Below, one piece after another: positions 1 to 12,568 of a DNA stretch of 64,000 nucleotides. The translations under genes and the position numbers were made by a program. How positions within the stretch are numbered: the stretch's first letter is position 1; every line of letters begins with the position of its first letter. Source of the DNA: Mantis religiosa (Eukaryota > Arthropoda > Insecta > Mantodea > Mantidae); contig CM060952.1 in NCBI GenBank assembly GCA_030765055.1, forward strand, positions 170,338,807-170,402,806, in the 5' to 3' direction. The notes under the pieces were generated by a model. It had not been told where the DNA came from and did no database searches. It saw only the letters and a list, made by a program, of their open reading frames with translations.

Positions 1-617
1 AAAGCTATGTTCTGTTGCTTTCTATTAAAATATTATATATTGCATTATTTTATCTTTTATTGTCTCACATAGCTAGTGTAGTAAGATCATTATTGCCCTC
101 TGCAGAACCCTAGGTGTACCTAGTTTGTGTCTTTGATATTTTTATTTAAATAATGACATGAGGTATGACTAGATTTGTAGGAAGGGACTTAACATCTCAA
201 CCTGTGGAAGATCTTTAATGCCTATGCTCCTGATGGGGACGCTCCTCAGGAGGGAGGAGTTATGTGAAAGAATCCTAGGGGTGGTCAGATCTAGGAGACA
301 TACACAGACGGCAGCATCCCTAATACCTATAGTGTGACACCTTGTACTGGCTGCTCACCTGTCCCCGCCGCTCGTGGCCTTACACAACCTCGGAAACCGC
401 CCCCCCCCCCGATGACGGGTTTATAGAGAACACTCCCTACTAAATAATAAAACAGATATCACTGCAACTGAACCACCAATTAGGCATTTACAGTTGATTA
501 AGGCAGTCCGTTGGGGTATCAAGCTTGCTATGCTTACCCTTTATAGCAACCGTTCGGTATTATGTTGTAATATGCTTCTTGAACGTTTAATATTAATTGT
601 CCATATATAATACTTAC
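1..617. other. Terminal visible intron of the carboxypeptidase gene
   Basis: No exon with the expected Tyr/Ser-Gly-Gly loop or the catalytic Glu segment is seen on the minus strand here, so this is read as intron. A moderately GC-rich block (about 190-420), including a C run near 401-410, looks like an unidentified repeat. Confidence 0.5.
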
Positions 618-702
618 AAATAGTTTCGTATATATTTCCCACTTGATACCTCGTTCCATTGTTAGCTGCGAGCGCATCAACTGCCTTCTTGGCTAGTGAA
701 AC
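618..702 (-). CDS. Carboxypeptidase coding exon 8 (last one visible)
   Basis: 85 bp, TTGCAG| to TATTT|GTAAGT. Encodes [18 protein letters not shown] and ends YETI plus one base. This matches the segment just before the catalytic Tyr loop of M14 enzymes. The remaining roughly 70 residues are outside the window. Confidence 0.9.
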
Positions 703-3700
703 CTGCAATAAAACACATTGGTGAATATAATAATACAATTACTTTGTGAACATGGAAATAAGAAGACTATATAACCTTCAATCTAAAGCGTATAAATATT
801 AGAACATTATTACACCAGTTTACGTTAGCTATCCTGAGTCATCAGTTTAGGAAAGTGAAACGGAGGAAGTTTAGAAGTTTCATGTACCATTTTCTGTACA
901 CCAGCTTACAAGATGTATGTGATAATTAAAATTGGAATGTGTTGTATTGGTTTGCAATTAGAGTTTGGAGGAAAATAAAATTTTACTTGCAATGACAGTC
1001 ATTGTGTCAAATGGAAACAGTTTTATTTGGTTTATTACTTTTACTACATAGTTATAGCTAGTATGAGAAATACTGTGCTCCATACAAAGATTAAATACCG
1101 AGATTTCACCTGAAATATAGATCTGAATCTCGAAACCCTCCCCATCCCACAAAGTAAAAGAATTTCTAGAAAAATTTCTATGGCGCGCACGTGTCTGTGG
1201 ACAGCCATATCTTGAAAAGAAAACCAAACTTTGCATTTCAGTTCTGAGTCTTCTGGGAGAAAAAACAAAATCTAGGGGCTTCAAAATTCAAACCATTATA
1301 ACAAGGATACATACACACGTACGCAAACACACCACAAATGGCGTGTTTTTTTTTTTTTGGGGGGGGGGGGCCTCAACACTAATTTGCGTTGGAATTTTTG
1401 TGTCGGATTTTTTAAACTCTTTTTTTCCCTTCTCTACGTAGTAGAAACTGTGATGATAAAAGTATTTGTAAAATAAAAACTGTGCATTACATTGTAAGTA
1501 AATATTATACATTAAATTCTAATTACTTTATGGGGGAAAGTTCTTATTTTTCTGTGGTTTTCCTGTTTCTTTTTCTATATTTATTCACACAAACACAGGC
1601 GTTTACAAACACGTATGAAAGAGGCGGGACTGCAACCCATTATCCTTTGCGCCACTTAAAGCGAACGTGGCATAAAGACTGGTATGTATTAGAATTAAAA
1701 AAAAAAAAACCGAACTACAATTGTGGGATTTTGAAATTTCTTTAAAACTGAGTAAATTTCTGCGTAATGTTGATATATCAAACTTACCAAAGTATCGTGG
1801 TTAGAGATGTGCTCTGCGGTATGGCCATAGGGAATCATCAGCAGCTGAGAGTAACTGTGGAAGGCTAGGTACACTTGCAGTTTGGATGAAATGTTACCAA
1901 TGAATTCGGATAACGTTTTGGCTTCGATCTCAGAGAACGGTGCAGATCCGGCATAAGTTTCTGAGCAAGGCGAACTGCTGGCTCCAATTGCTGTAGGCAT
2001 AGACATACAATACTAAGAAAAGAGGAGCTGAGGGTAACATGTATTTATACAGAGTGGAAAGGGTTAGAGTTAGCTGTTTTCAAGAGGTAGATAAATACCT
2101 GCTCACGATATAATGAACAAAAAGTTTTATATTGCAATTGAGGCACACAAAGTGTTTATACTCTAAAAATGGGCATCCTGTTGGATAGACCGGGATTAAC
2201 GAGCGAGTTTCTTTGATAAAAATTTGTCCTGCCCTTCCGGGTTCCTCAAAAATTAATGTTAAAAACCATAGCAGTTTCAGTGTGCTATGTAGAATCACTA
2301 TTATGAGCACTATGGGTGTCGTAGGGTGGAATGCTAACCTTACATCACTTTAGGCTACTTCAGGTTACAAATATCAGAATTGTAAACACTGATTTCCATA
2401 AAAGTCTCATAAACCATGAAGGATACAAGTAAATAGAAATAGATGTTTTATTCCTTTAACTGATATCTAAATGTTCTTAAAAAGAAGATCATTCTAACTC
2501 CTTCCATCCTGTATAGTTGTGGAAAGATGTTAAGAAAATATGTTAGCAAATATTAAGCTCAACATAGACGTGCCACATATTTCATAAGGTATTACTATTG
2601 GTTTTTATGGTGATTTTGTAAAATATTAATTTGTTTGAAAAACTTACACATCCAATGAAAGTCCCAGTTGCGATTGGGATCGGCACCGTAGCAGCTGCTG
2701 CCATTTGGTCCAGGGCTTCTCGTTTTCCTCCACATGCGGTTCTGTAATCATCGTCATTTTATATTAACACCAAGGTAGTGTTGTTTGCTTTTTAGCCATT
2801 GACTTTGCCACCAGTAGGTGTATGCATATATGGCGCCATTACTAAGTACTACCCGATAATTTTGCGAATTGAAAATGGTGTCGGTTTCTTTAACCCATTC
2901 TTTAACAGGACCAACCAACTCGCTGACTTTTGACATCAGATATCCTTATGAAGGACACAAGAACAATAAAGAGCAGTGACCGTCACTGTAATTTTCTCAC
3001 AAAACCCTTCTAGGTGCAGTGTTTGTCTCTCATTATCCTCTGTAAATCCTTTCGCAGAAATAGGTACTGTATGTCATGGAGCAACGAGTTGACTGTGCTT
3101 GTAGTAGCTGAGACCTGAAGGACTAATTGATACATATGGTTGCAAACCAAAAATATTATTACACATTTATGCACACTTAAATATTTCCTATGCAAACTCT
3201 CTTGATATTCAAGCAATACTTGAGATTCCTGTACTATGCAAACTATTTTATGTTATTTATGACACTGCTACTGACATATGTTGCCTTCAGGTTGTTTGCT
3301 TGTCAATATTTTTGGCTTAATGAAACATAATCAAATGATATGTTAAATAAAAAGTTTATTATAAGTAAGATTCAATACCGTGCTGTGAGTGTATGCATAT
3401 CCATCTGGGTTGAAACTGGGGAACACGTAGTAGTCATAAGACTCCGCCAAATTTCTGATGATGGGATCATCACTGGTCAGCAATTTATTTAGGATATAGG
3501 TCACTGTAGCTGGAGATATCCATTCTCTGGCGTGGATACCTAATGACAGAAACGGTTATGATTGTTTATTATCGAAAGTAGTGCCAGTAATTAATATAAA
3601 AGTTTACAAATTAAAGCCATAATCACAGAAATTATCTCAGTAAGAGATGCAAGGAATTGTAGAGGTTAAGGTAATAATTTAGTGCTTCAAACACAAATAT

Positions 3701-4328
3701 TCTTTACCGCCTTCAATGAAAACTCCAGGATTTCCTTCTTTGTATGACACCTTCACTCCTTGGACCTGGCGACCTTCGTAAGTTTTGCCACCAACAATTG
3801 AAGTGACTACACCTGGATACTGTTTGGCCAAGGAATCGAGCCAGGAGTAGATCTGAAAAATTAATCAAGTACTTAAAATTATGTTAGAATAAAACAAATG
3901 ACAGCATTTAAGTTATGACACAATAATTAAATACTCACAGTCTCGAGGGGATAGTAGTCTTCCCAGTCAAATACTGCTCTGTGCGTTTTTCTAGAACGTT
4001 CGTTGTCTATGTATCTGGAAAACAGTATTTAAATGTGTAATAATGACAATAAAACATTTGAAATCGTATATCCTAAAACAATGAGAGAGGGAACCCAGGT
4101 GTTCTCTAGTTTTGAAAAAAAGTTATGTTAGGTGGAGCACTGTTACACTGACCTCCTTACGCAACGTGCTTTGTGATCAGAACGTTACTTTTGGAACTGT
4201 TTGTATAAACACTCCTGTCACGTTATTGGGAGTTAGAAGTCTCGTATTTTGGAATTACACTACTGAACCATGCTTGGAACCATGGAAAAAAGAAGGAAAG
4301 AAAGAGGATGTGTTACATTCACTTGTCT

Positions 4329-4401
<73 letters not shown>

Positions 4402-6731
4402 TATAATATATATATTATATATATAATGTTCTTCAGTAGCCTGTTCTTATAAAAGCTTACACGTTTGTTTCATGTTAATCGAGAAAGGTTTTGCAAACTT
4501 GGTTTTCATACACTTTCAATATACTTACAACTGGAATAAGGGATGCAATACGCTTAGACGTAGACATTTCAAGCTTAGACATATGATGGCTCTGGCATCC
4601 CATTATCTTTGAAAGTTCAGGAGATAGAGAGGGTGGGGAGGAAAAGTGGAATATGTGAGCAGGCGAGGGTCAAAGAATAACGACTTCCCCTTTGAGGAAA
4701 GCGTAAGTACTTCAAAATCCAAACCAACAACAAGAAATGGAACATCTGTCTGTCCAGTTATACCCAGAAAATTCAAAACTTGCTTTTGATTTTCATGAAA
4801 TTATCTTAAACATACGTAATTTTAATGAACGTCATTAGAACCATTTTTTAAAAAATAAAAACTTAAGAAAAATGTTTCATATAAGTTTACTTTTTTGAGT
4901 TATAGTTTTCACAGGTTATCTCCCCCCCCCCCTCCCTCTCTCTTACAGACAGCGAACTTTTTCCATTTTTGTTTCTATTTTTATCTCAAAACCCTACTTC
5001 CAATGACATCTTCGTATAAACTTTCGGTGGAATATCTTTCCGCTATATACTGGAAGACAAAACAAAATTAGAAACTAGTGGCAAAATAGCATTAATGAAA
5101 ATTGTTAAGATAACATTTTGGTTGTTTTGAAGCACCCTCTAGGCCAATGAAATATTATTGGAGAAGCAACGAAACAAAAACAAAACGTTGTGAACGTAAC
5201 TTTACTTGTGAATTATCATGTACTTTAAACATTTTTGGAATTTTTTATAAAAAAAGTAATAGAATTTGTTTCATATATAAATGTTTGCGCTTTTTTCGTC
5301 TCCGTATATTTTTTTTTCTTTTTTTTAGAAAGAGTATGTCACTCGTTAGGCCCCGAACTAGACTTAGAATGTTATAAGTTATAACCTATCTGTGTACCTT
5401 TGAACGTCGTCCATCAATATCTGAACGTGGAAACCCATCTCTTTCAAGCTTTTCAATATTTGCGGTTGCAAATGTGGCGGCACCATCACATCTACCGGCT
5501 CATTTTCTCTGGATGGCTCTTTCCAGAAACTCAGCTGCAACATGAGATTTTATTCAGAAGTCTTAAAACTTAAGATGTAATAATAAAAACCACAGAATCC
5601 TTTCGTGGACGTCTGCAAGACACAGAGTTATCATTAAATTATTTCCTTCGTCCAAAATGGAGTTTTCCATTGTATTCAGCAATACACAAGTATGCTAAAA
5701 TGTACAATATATATATTAGTTAATTTATGTTGATTGGTAATTTCTTACCTATGTTCAAAGTGCTAATACGACGATTTCCGACCGCAGCGGTTCGTTGAAA
5801 CACTTGTTTGCACCAGTGAACATGGGCAGATACTTAATGAAATGCAATGCACACTAAATGTATATATAAAAAACAATCAGAAACTGTTGTTGAAAAAATA
5901 TTGTCACCCGGACGAAATACTCTAAATCTAAAATAACATGTGTAAGAAACCCGCATTGCACCTACCAGAAAATAGATACCTAAGCAGCATCTCCAAACCA
6001 AACATTCATCACAAAGTTCATTTTGGCCAGGTTCCTAAAATAAATTACTGGTACAAAACCCCATTGGCAATCCAGTACTGTGAACATGAGGTCAATACTT
6101 GACTATTTGTAGTGTAAATTATTCTAGTGTTTAAACACATATATTTGTAGTAAAAATGTTTACCATTCATTTATATGCCCATTATACGAAAAACAGTGCT
6201 GTAGTAGTTAAGTAGAATCAGGAAGTTCGTAAAACATGTTTTGAGAGTATATTTCTGAATTGTATATCTTGAAAGTAAATAATTCTCGGATTCTGGATCC
6301 TCATTCCTAGAAATATTTTCATGTGCCTAATCATTATGTACAATACATAGATTCCTTTGGTATTATTACGTTCTGCTACCTATAACAATGCAGAGAACAT
6401 GCCACATTTGTAGTCATTTTTGGTGATACAGAGTGCACATTATCATTTTGAGTTGGAAAAGGGCAAAAATTCTTCCCATATGCGAAATGACAATATTTAT
6501 AGCATTAAATTGCGTGCTGTTAACATTGCTATTTGGAATACAGTTTATGAGTAGTATGGTGTGCACGTAAGTACGTACCTGTACATTGGTGTCCTGCAGC
6601 TGTCTAATTGCGTGTAACTGTGCCAAGTTACGAGGAACTATGCGATAAACCTTGTAGTTATTGAAAGTAGCCTTTTCAGCAACAGCCAGGCTTAGAACTG
6701 CCAAAAGGCACAGCGACCAGGTCCACTTCAT
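618..6731 (-). CDS. Zinc carboxypeptidase (M14, A/B-type), 8 coding exons, 3' end outside window
   Basis: A secreted metallocarboxypeptidase that should remove C-terminal residues from peptides. Exons: 6731-6579, 5534-5398, 4014-3939, 3852-3708, 3539-3379, 2741-2648, 1990-1788, 702-618. All are bounded by AG/GT and phases agree throughout, giving 351 codons plus one base. Seen: a signal peptide (about residues 1-18), an activation propeptide (about 20-115) and the catalytic domain. Zinc ligands are His173 and Glu176 in GIHAREW and His300 in AFHSYS. Substrate-binding residues are in NRMWRKTR (Arg229, Arg232), DPNRNW (Asn247, Arg248) and Tyr302. The last exon ends just before the codon expected for the catalytic-domain Tyr (Tyr248 of bovine CPA). 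That Tyr, the specificity-pocket residue and the general-base Glu lie left of position 1, so A-type versus B-type specificity cannot be judged. Digestive use is the usual role for such insect enzymes (inference). Confidence 0.93.
1788..1990 (-). CDS. Carboxypeptidase coding exon 7 (third zinc ligand)
   Basis: 203 bp, CTACAG| to CTTTG|GTAAGT. Contains [21 protein letters not shown], and [14 protein letters not shown], in which His300 is the third zinc ligand and Tyr302 matches Tyr198 of bovine CPA. Phase 1 in, phase 0 out. Confidence 0.95.
2648..2741 (-). CDS. Carboxypeptidase coding exon 6 (substrate-binding arginines)
   Basis: 94 bp, TTACAG| to GATGT|GTAAGT. Encodes NRMWRKTRS and the [12 protein letters not shown] signature, which carry the residues that bind the substrate carboxylate. 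Phase 0 in, phase 1 out. Confidence 0.95.
3379..3539 (-). CDS. Carboxypeptidase coding exon 5 (first zinc-binding motif)
   Basis: 161 bp, ATTAG| to CACG|GTATTG. Encodes [12 protein letters not shown], with zinc ligands His173 and Glu176, and the [13 protein letters not shown] segment conserved in carboxypeptidases A and B. Phase 1 in, phase 0 out. Confidence 0.95.
3708..3852 (-). CDS. Carboxypeptidase coding exon 4
   Basis: 145 bp, TTTCAG| to GGCG|GTAAAG. Begins IYSWLDSLA and contains GKTYEGR, a standard early segment of the M14 fold, ending GVFIEG just before the zinc-binding loop. Phase 0 in, phase 1 out. Confidence 0.92.
3939..4014 (-). CDS. Carboxypeptidase coding exon 3 (propeptide-to-catalytic junction)
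   Basis: 76 bp, TTCCAG| to ACT|GTGAGT. Encodes [12 protein letters not shown], with basic residues suited to tryptic activation, followed by [11 protein letters not shown], the usual start of the mature enzyme. Phase 2 in, phase 0 out. Confidence 0.91.
4333..4426. repeat. (CT)n followed by (TA)n microsatellite
   Basis: About 48 bp of CT dinucleotides pass directly into about 45 bp of mostly TA dinucleotides, in the carboxypeptidase intron between coding exons 2 and 3. Confidence 0.95.
5398..5534 (-). CDS. Carboxypeptidase coding exon 2 (propeptide)
   Basis: 137 bp, TTGCAG| to AAAG|GTACAC, ending in phase 2. Encodes the propeptide core: LSFWKEP, the VDVMVPP motif typical of M14 activation peptides, and a helix ending in QILMDDVQ. 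It joins in frame to exon 1. Confidence 0.92.
6579..6731 (-). CDS. Carboxypeptidase coding exon 1 (signal peptide, start of propeptide)
   Basis: 51 codons. The ATG at 6731-6729 opens a signal peptide with a hydrophobic core ([11 protein letters not shown]), then the start of the propeptide (YKVYRIVP). It ends CAG|GTACGT in phase 0. The bases just upstream of the ATG read as a splice acceptor (TTACAG), so the start lies near the beginning of the second exon of the transcript. Confidence 0.93.
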
Positions 6732-8110
6732 TGTTTACTGTAACAGGTTTTTATTTATTGTTATTATAATATATTGCGCTGCACAATAAGTTCTGTTTTT
6801 AGTTGTATTTACTTTTCCAGTATATTTGCTCTGTTTGTCTTACCATTCATCTATTCGACTGTACGCACGTTACATTGTGTGAAGTGTAACAGGCACGGAA
6901 TTGGACTCTTTTTATACGAAGAGCTTCAAAAATATTTTGACTGCTTTTCATATATGGAAAAATTGTGTGTCGTTTTTTAACTTACAATTTTAGGATTATT
7001 TCCCAAATATGTGTAATGATAAATTTCGTCAGTATGATAACATTATTTCTGCCAGTAAATGAACACGTCTGAAATTTAACATTACGGAATTTAGTCCTTG
7101 TTCAAGCTTTTTTATGAACATATATCTTTATTCTTCAAATAATACTTTTAAATTGGTTAATACTTTTTTATTTTTTTCCATTGTGCTACTTTTATTCAAT
7201 GTAATAAATTAGTATTCAGCTTTTTATGTAATTCTTATTATTAATAATAAATATAAAATAAATATCAAAGGGTAGTTGTATGTGAAATATTAAATTAAAT
7301 TGGAATTACGTTTATTCTGAGGTAATTTTAATTTAGTACACCTACAAAATTAATTTAAATAACACAGAATTTTAAGTATTAGTAAGTGGTAAGTCCGTCA
7401 CGTTCTTAAAATGGCATAAGTACCATGAATTTAGATCAGGAGCATCATAAATGGTATTCGTATATTTATATTTTCTCTGGCTCTCTGTATTATGAATTTC
7501 GATGTATGTTACGATGAACAAAGTCATTCCCGTCACCTGTGATTTGAGCCAATATCCTGTGTTAAAATATGACACGAGTTGAATTTCTTCTTATTTTACA
7601 GACTTCAATTGTTGTGGTTTACTTAGACGCCGACTGATTACAAACTGTTTTATTCCACCTCAAACATTAAATTTTCTTTTAATAATTTAAAACTATTGTT
7701 AATTTACTTGGTTTCTTTCTAAAAATAAACACACACACATAAACCATTTCACACACATACACCACAAAATTAGTTTAATAACTCTGATAAAGATAATTCC
7801 ACAAAAATTGGATTCGTCTAGATTTGACACTGTAACTGTTTTTGCTAAAATGAAAAGGGAGAGTCAACGGTTAAGTCGAGAGAAAACCGGCAAGTTAGTT
7901 CTTACTCAGAAATAATTCAGATCTGTAAATCCGTTAATATTATGATGAATGCAAGAAAAAGTTTTAGTGATTCGAATTAAAGTAAAAATGGAAGATATAC
8001 TATTTCTTTTGAAATGAAATTGCTGCCTTGCTTCAGTTAAATAATACATAATCTTATAGAAGGGTGAAAGGACTAAACGAAATATTCACAAGAGAGTAAT
8101 TTTCACCTAC

Positions 8111-8133
8111 CTGAATAAAAAGACTGTGACAAT
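8111..8133 (-). other. Probable non-coding first exon of the carboxypeptidase gene
   Basis: Downstream of the TATA box at 8160-8151 the minus strand reads an initiator-like TCATT (A at 8133), then ends TTCAG|GTAGGTG, a strong donor at 8111/8110. The matching acceptor TTACAG lies a few bases before the ATG at 6731. This gives a ~23-nt untranslated exon and a ~1.4-kb 5' UTR intron. Transcript evidence is absent. Confidence 0.55.
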
Positions 8134-8160
8134 GAGGTATCACAGTTTCGGCTATTTATA
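8127..8160 (-). promoter_or_regulatory. TATA-box core promoter for the carboxypeptidase gene
   Basis: TATAAATAGC on the minus strand (8160-8151) lies 27 bp before the A of a TCATT initiator-like site (8133), close to the usual TATA-to-start distance. A second possible start A is at 8127. A strong 5' splice site follows. Confidence 0.55.
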
Positions 8161-8204
8161 TGACTCTTGAATCTTGGGTTCTTCCAGTGCAGATGTTTGC
8201 GATT

Positions 8205-8590
8205 GCTTGTCTTATCACCACCTCTTGAACATAACAATATCTGAATGATAACTTGTGCCACTCAGGTATACACCAAAATCAATTTACCATTCTAACGGTG
8301 TCCTAATTGGACATACTAACGGAATTCTGTTCTATACTTAGCAGAACACATCTTAGACATGTGTCGAACTACAAGCATGAGACAGAATTATGGGACTCGA
8401 TGTACTGCTGTTATCACCACCTTTTGAGCATAATATATCTGGACTATAACTTATGCCACTCAGGTATACACCTAAGTAATTTACTATTCTAACGGTGTCC
8501 TAATTGGGCATGGTAACGGAATTCTGTTACTTAGCAGAATACAACTGAACGAACTAGAAACAACTCAAGATTATGAAACCCGAGTCTAGG
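8205..8590. repeat. Tandem duplication (~198-bp period) upstream of the carboxypeptidase promoter
   Basis: Two diverged direct copies, about 8205-8395 and 8404-8590. Shared blocks recur 197-199 bp apart: TTATCACCACC (8212 and 8411), CACTCAGGTATACACC, CTAACGGTGTCCTAATTGG and ACGGAATTCTGTT. Confidence 0.8.
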
Positions 8591-10280
8591 TAGAATGTTG
8601 AAACGGATAGGTAATTGAAACATTCACACCTTTAGTATTTGGGTGGCCCAATTTAATCTTAAAGCATTTTAGATAACTGAAGTTCGCATTCGAAGCAACA
8701 AGTTTCGAAGTAGTACACATTTTGAGGTACCCTATACGGAATATACAGGAAATGACATGTGTGTATACATATTTATAAGAATTCCGTAATCTCCAAAGCA
8801 TAAACAAATAATAGATATCTACCAAATATCACACCTACTACTTCAGTACTACTGAAAGCAATAGCGAATATTTCATTAATGTTTGATATCATATTTTGTT
8901 AATTTTTACGTAAGTTGTAAGTTTTAATTACCTCTTCGTCTTCCCTTAATAATATTTATAAGTACTCTATGATTTGCCAGTTACAGACAGCTAACAATGA
9001 ACAGGTCATTTCAGACACTTTATTTCCTGTGTCAATATATGAATATATGACCTGTTGCTAGGGCGTTCTCGAGTATTTAATCGCGCCGAAAAACATATAT
9101 TTGGGCCTCCTCTCTTGATAGCCATAGTAATTTTTAAACATTAAAGCCAAGACGAAAGTAAATTAGGTTAATTTTTTTTTGGACTTAACACTTACCACCA
9201 CCAACTTCATCCTGCACTTCCGTGGCCTTGCTGAGACATAGGCGGACTAAAAGAATATCTTATGCATAAGGGAGATGACCTAGAGATTAGAGAATAAAAT
9301 AAGGATATACTATTAAACGAGTGTAATTTTATGCCAGGTAATCACGATGATGCCTGCCTCTTAACATGAGCTTATAAAAATAAAAGAATAAAGTCTTAAC
9401 AGTTCCAAATTTCTTGTCTAAAATATAGAAAATGCAAAATAAGAACAGCTAATAATTTCAGAAGGATTAATGCCACAAACATCTGAGATAAGTTATCTTA
9501 TGTAGATAAAGGTGGTATATTTCGCTATGAAATGGGTTTTCCATTTATACACATTGTAATAAGAACTGGGAAGGACATAATAGAAGCTACGTTTTATGAA
9601 AATATAAAATAACAAAATGTAGAAATGAGATGAATAACTTCACATTGCATCTTAATAGCTGCCTGAGATTGATGCGAAATTTTTTATTCACCCAATCTTT
9701 TTTAAACACGCTATTTAGAGAGAAGACTACGTTTCTCCAAAAGTAATTTTTTGTGCATTTAGGGAGCTTAAAAATTATATTTTTGTGAAATATGGTGTTC
9801 AATTTGTGGTCTGAATGCGCTGCTACTGTATGCATCTAAGTAGCAAGTGAAAATAAATGTTAGGATTAATGGATAATATTGATTCTTCTCTTGTACATAA
9901 CAGTATAATATAGCTGTTGTATTGATTTTTGGAACATTTTCTGTTCTTCAAAATATATTTTGAACGTTCTATGTTAAAATAAAAGTTGTCCAAAAAGTGA
10001 TGGTCGTCAGTATCTAAGTGTTCTCTAGTTTGACAAGTATAGTGGGGAGAAATCAAATGATTTTTCAGATAATCTCCGAGTAACCTCCAGAAGCGCCTGC
10101 TCTTCTATGTTTGTAATCTTTGCAGCAATTAATTTGGTGAAATTCCACCTACACTTAAAGATTGAAACAGGTCTCCAGCAAGTGATCTTACTTGCTTCTG
10201 TTCTCTGCTAACTTTTTGAAAACATAATAGGAAGAAACTAAATTGCCTCAGCAGCTTAATGTTTGGAATTTTTATATGAT

Positions 10281-10336
10281 TATTGTCATCATCATCATCA
10301 TCATCGTCATCATCATCATCATCATCATCATCATCT
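10281..10336. repeat. (ATC)n microsatellite
   Basis: Near-perfect ATC trinucleotide repeats with one GTC interruption. Confidence 0.95.
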
Positions 10337-10475
10337 TGTTTTCTTTCCCCTCCTCTTCCTTCTCCTCTGTAGCTCTTGAGCTCCTGCCTCTTTCCTCCAA
10401 TAATCTTTACTTTGTCACATTTTAGTAATTTGTAATATGCTTGCTGTGCACTTGATTATTAAAGTTATTTGGTTG

Positions 10476-10506
<31 letters not shown>

Positions 10507-10519
10507 CCTCTCTCTCTAT
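10476..10519. repeat. (CT)n microsatellite
   Basis: CT dinucleotide tract with a short CCCC interruption, followed by a TGTGTG stretch. Confidence 0.9.
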
Positions 10520-12358
10520 GTGTGTGTATGTGTGTTAGGGGTGGAGTACTTGTGTACGCTTGTTTGTTTTTACCTTGGACCTTTCTACAAGTACGTATAA
10601 CATTCATTACCTATTGGTATTTCCTAGGAAATGTAAAACAAGAATCGAAACATTTCGAAGAAATATATACATTTAGCAAAATACCCAGTAGAATTAATGA
10701 TAAGAAACAGGAAGCGTAAAAATGATATCAGCACAGGAAATCGCTGAAAATATCATTGATAACTCATAGCTAAGCCCCAGTTTAGGAATTTGACATAATA
10801 CAACAGCTGTCACACTATCGTAATATAAAAAACTAATAATTTACTGCATCTTCCTTCATAAATTTAAATTTAGAAATCTCTAAACTTTCAGTAAGTTGAG
10901 TCAACACTGGTTTTTGAAATGAAGCTGGTCATAAATGGCATTTACCTAATATTTGTGCTACCATATATTTCGTCAATAAATGACTTAGTTCACCGTTTAA
11001 CAGCAGGAGATTGAAAATACTCCGCAAGTATACCCTAACGAGGGTCACTCTGTTTATTTTTTGTGTCAGCTTCACATTCGAGAGGTCCCGAGCTTCCCTC
11101 AGGTATCTGGACAAGGATTTTTTCTCCCGCCCCCCCCACTCCCTCTAGAGTTCTTCCTTATCCTCCAAGATAATTGTCGGATAATTCAAAACTTTATAGA
11201 ACCTGGGCTCGTTTTAAAATCATTTCATTCATCGTCGATATGACCTACCTGGAGGACGTTATAAAAAGGTTTTAAAAGGAAATCTAATTTGTCGTTTGTA
11301 AAATGGAGGAAGATAAAGCGTGTGCGTCTGAGGGAAGAAAGGTTGTTAGGGTAATGCGATGGCAGTACAAAGTTGTTGATTTTGTACTAAAGTTCAAGAA
11401 GGCCAGGAAAATTGAGGAGGAAGAACAAGCCTGTAGTGAAGCACTATTATATTTCTTAAGGCGATGCACCTAATTAATTTAATCATTCTACATTTTTACA
11501 GGCTAGAACTCTGACATTTAGAACAGTAATTTAAACCGGGTGTACTGTTTTTTTTCCAGAATGTTTATAATAGTAGACTTCTTGTTTGTAATTACTAAAT
11601 GTAAAGACCTATGCATGTTTTGTTTCTTAAACTTTGAATGCGTGTATTATTCATGCATACATTAATATTTCCCTGTAGGTGATAATTTATATATTTAAAA
11701 TAAAGTATATATGAAATAAATTCAGTAATTTTCTCAAAATTGTAAAATATGTAAAGCTGATAAATATTGATATTTTGAAAATCTGCCGTAGGGAATTAAA
11801 AATATTAATAATTTAAAAGTGTGTCAAGTTTCATATTTGTATCCCCAATCAAGGTGGATGAAAATATAGAACATTACTGGAAAATGCACGTTTCGAAAAC
11901 ATGATTTTAAAATTATTCTATATTTCTTGCTATGCATCTGACCTCATAAGATTAATTCAGTGCTTCCCATAGCCATAGCCAGTATCCCGTTTTACAGCTA
12001 CCTTTTCACTATTGAAAATAATTTAAATTTCAATGAAATAAAGAGCAAGATATTCCAAACTAACATAGATGGAAATGGTGAATGTCAAAGTTGTACCGCT
12101 AGGTTATTTAAATTTTTAAATGAGTTTAGAGGTGAAAAGCAACCCAAATACTCTTGGAATATGTGCGGAAATGTGTAATATATCAAATAAATTTTTTGGG
12201 AAATCCTATAAATATGTAGGATAACTGTAGGAATCTGGAAACGTTAATGAAGAAAATATTTTTAAGCTGCATTACTTTGTTTAAAATCCGTTGAGAGATT
12301 CCTTGACTCAGGCTGGCTACAGCGAAACTGGCTTTCCTATTTTCGTTTATAAGAATCA

Positions 12359-12568
12359 GCTTTTTTGTAAATTACGTCCTCCAACGTTGTCATATCGGAC
12401 GATGAATGAAATGGGAGTCCGGGGTCCATGGAGCTTAGAGTTACCCGAACATTTGTCTATCAGGATAAGGGAAAACCCCGGAAAAGCCCTTATCCAGACA
12501 ACTCACCCTGACTCGGGAGCTCTTGAACGTCAGGCAGGCACGTTACCATCTACGCTACCGAGGTGGGC
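12359..12568 (-). mobile_element. tRNA-derived SINE, family A (reverse orientation)
   Basis: On the minus strand the element begins GCCCACCTCGGTAGCGTAGA (a Pol III A-box-like region) and ends in the tail CGATATGACAACGTTGGAGG. The B-box region is degraded. Flanking copies TATAAG(A/C)ATCA at 12348-12358 and 12569-12579 look like an 11-bp target duplication with one mismatch. Confidence 0.85.

Noticed and set aside
9195..9250. Possible first exon on the minus strand (short ATG frame MKLVV before a GTAAGT)
   Set aside because: Only five codons, no TATA box, and no downstream exon requiring it; the carboxypeptidase already has a good start exon.
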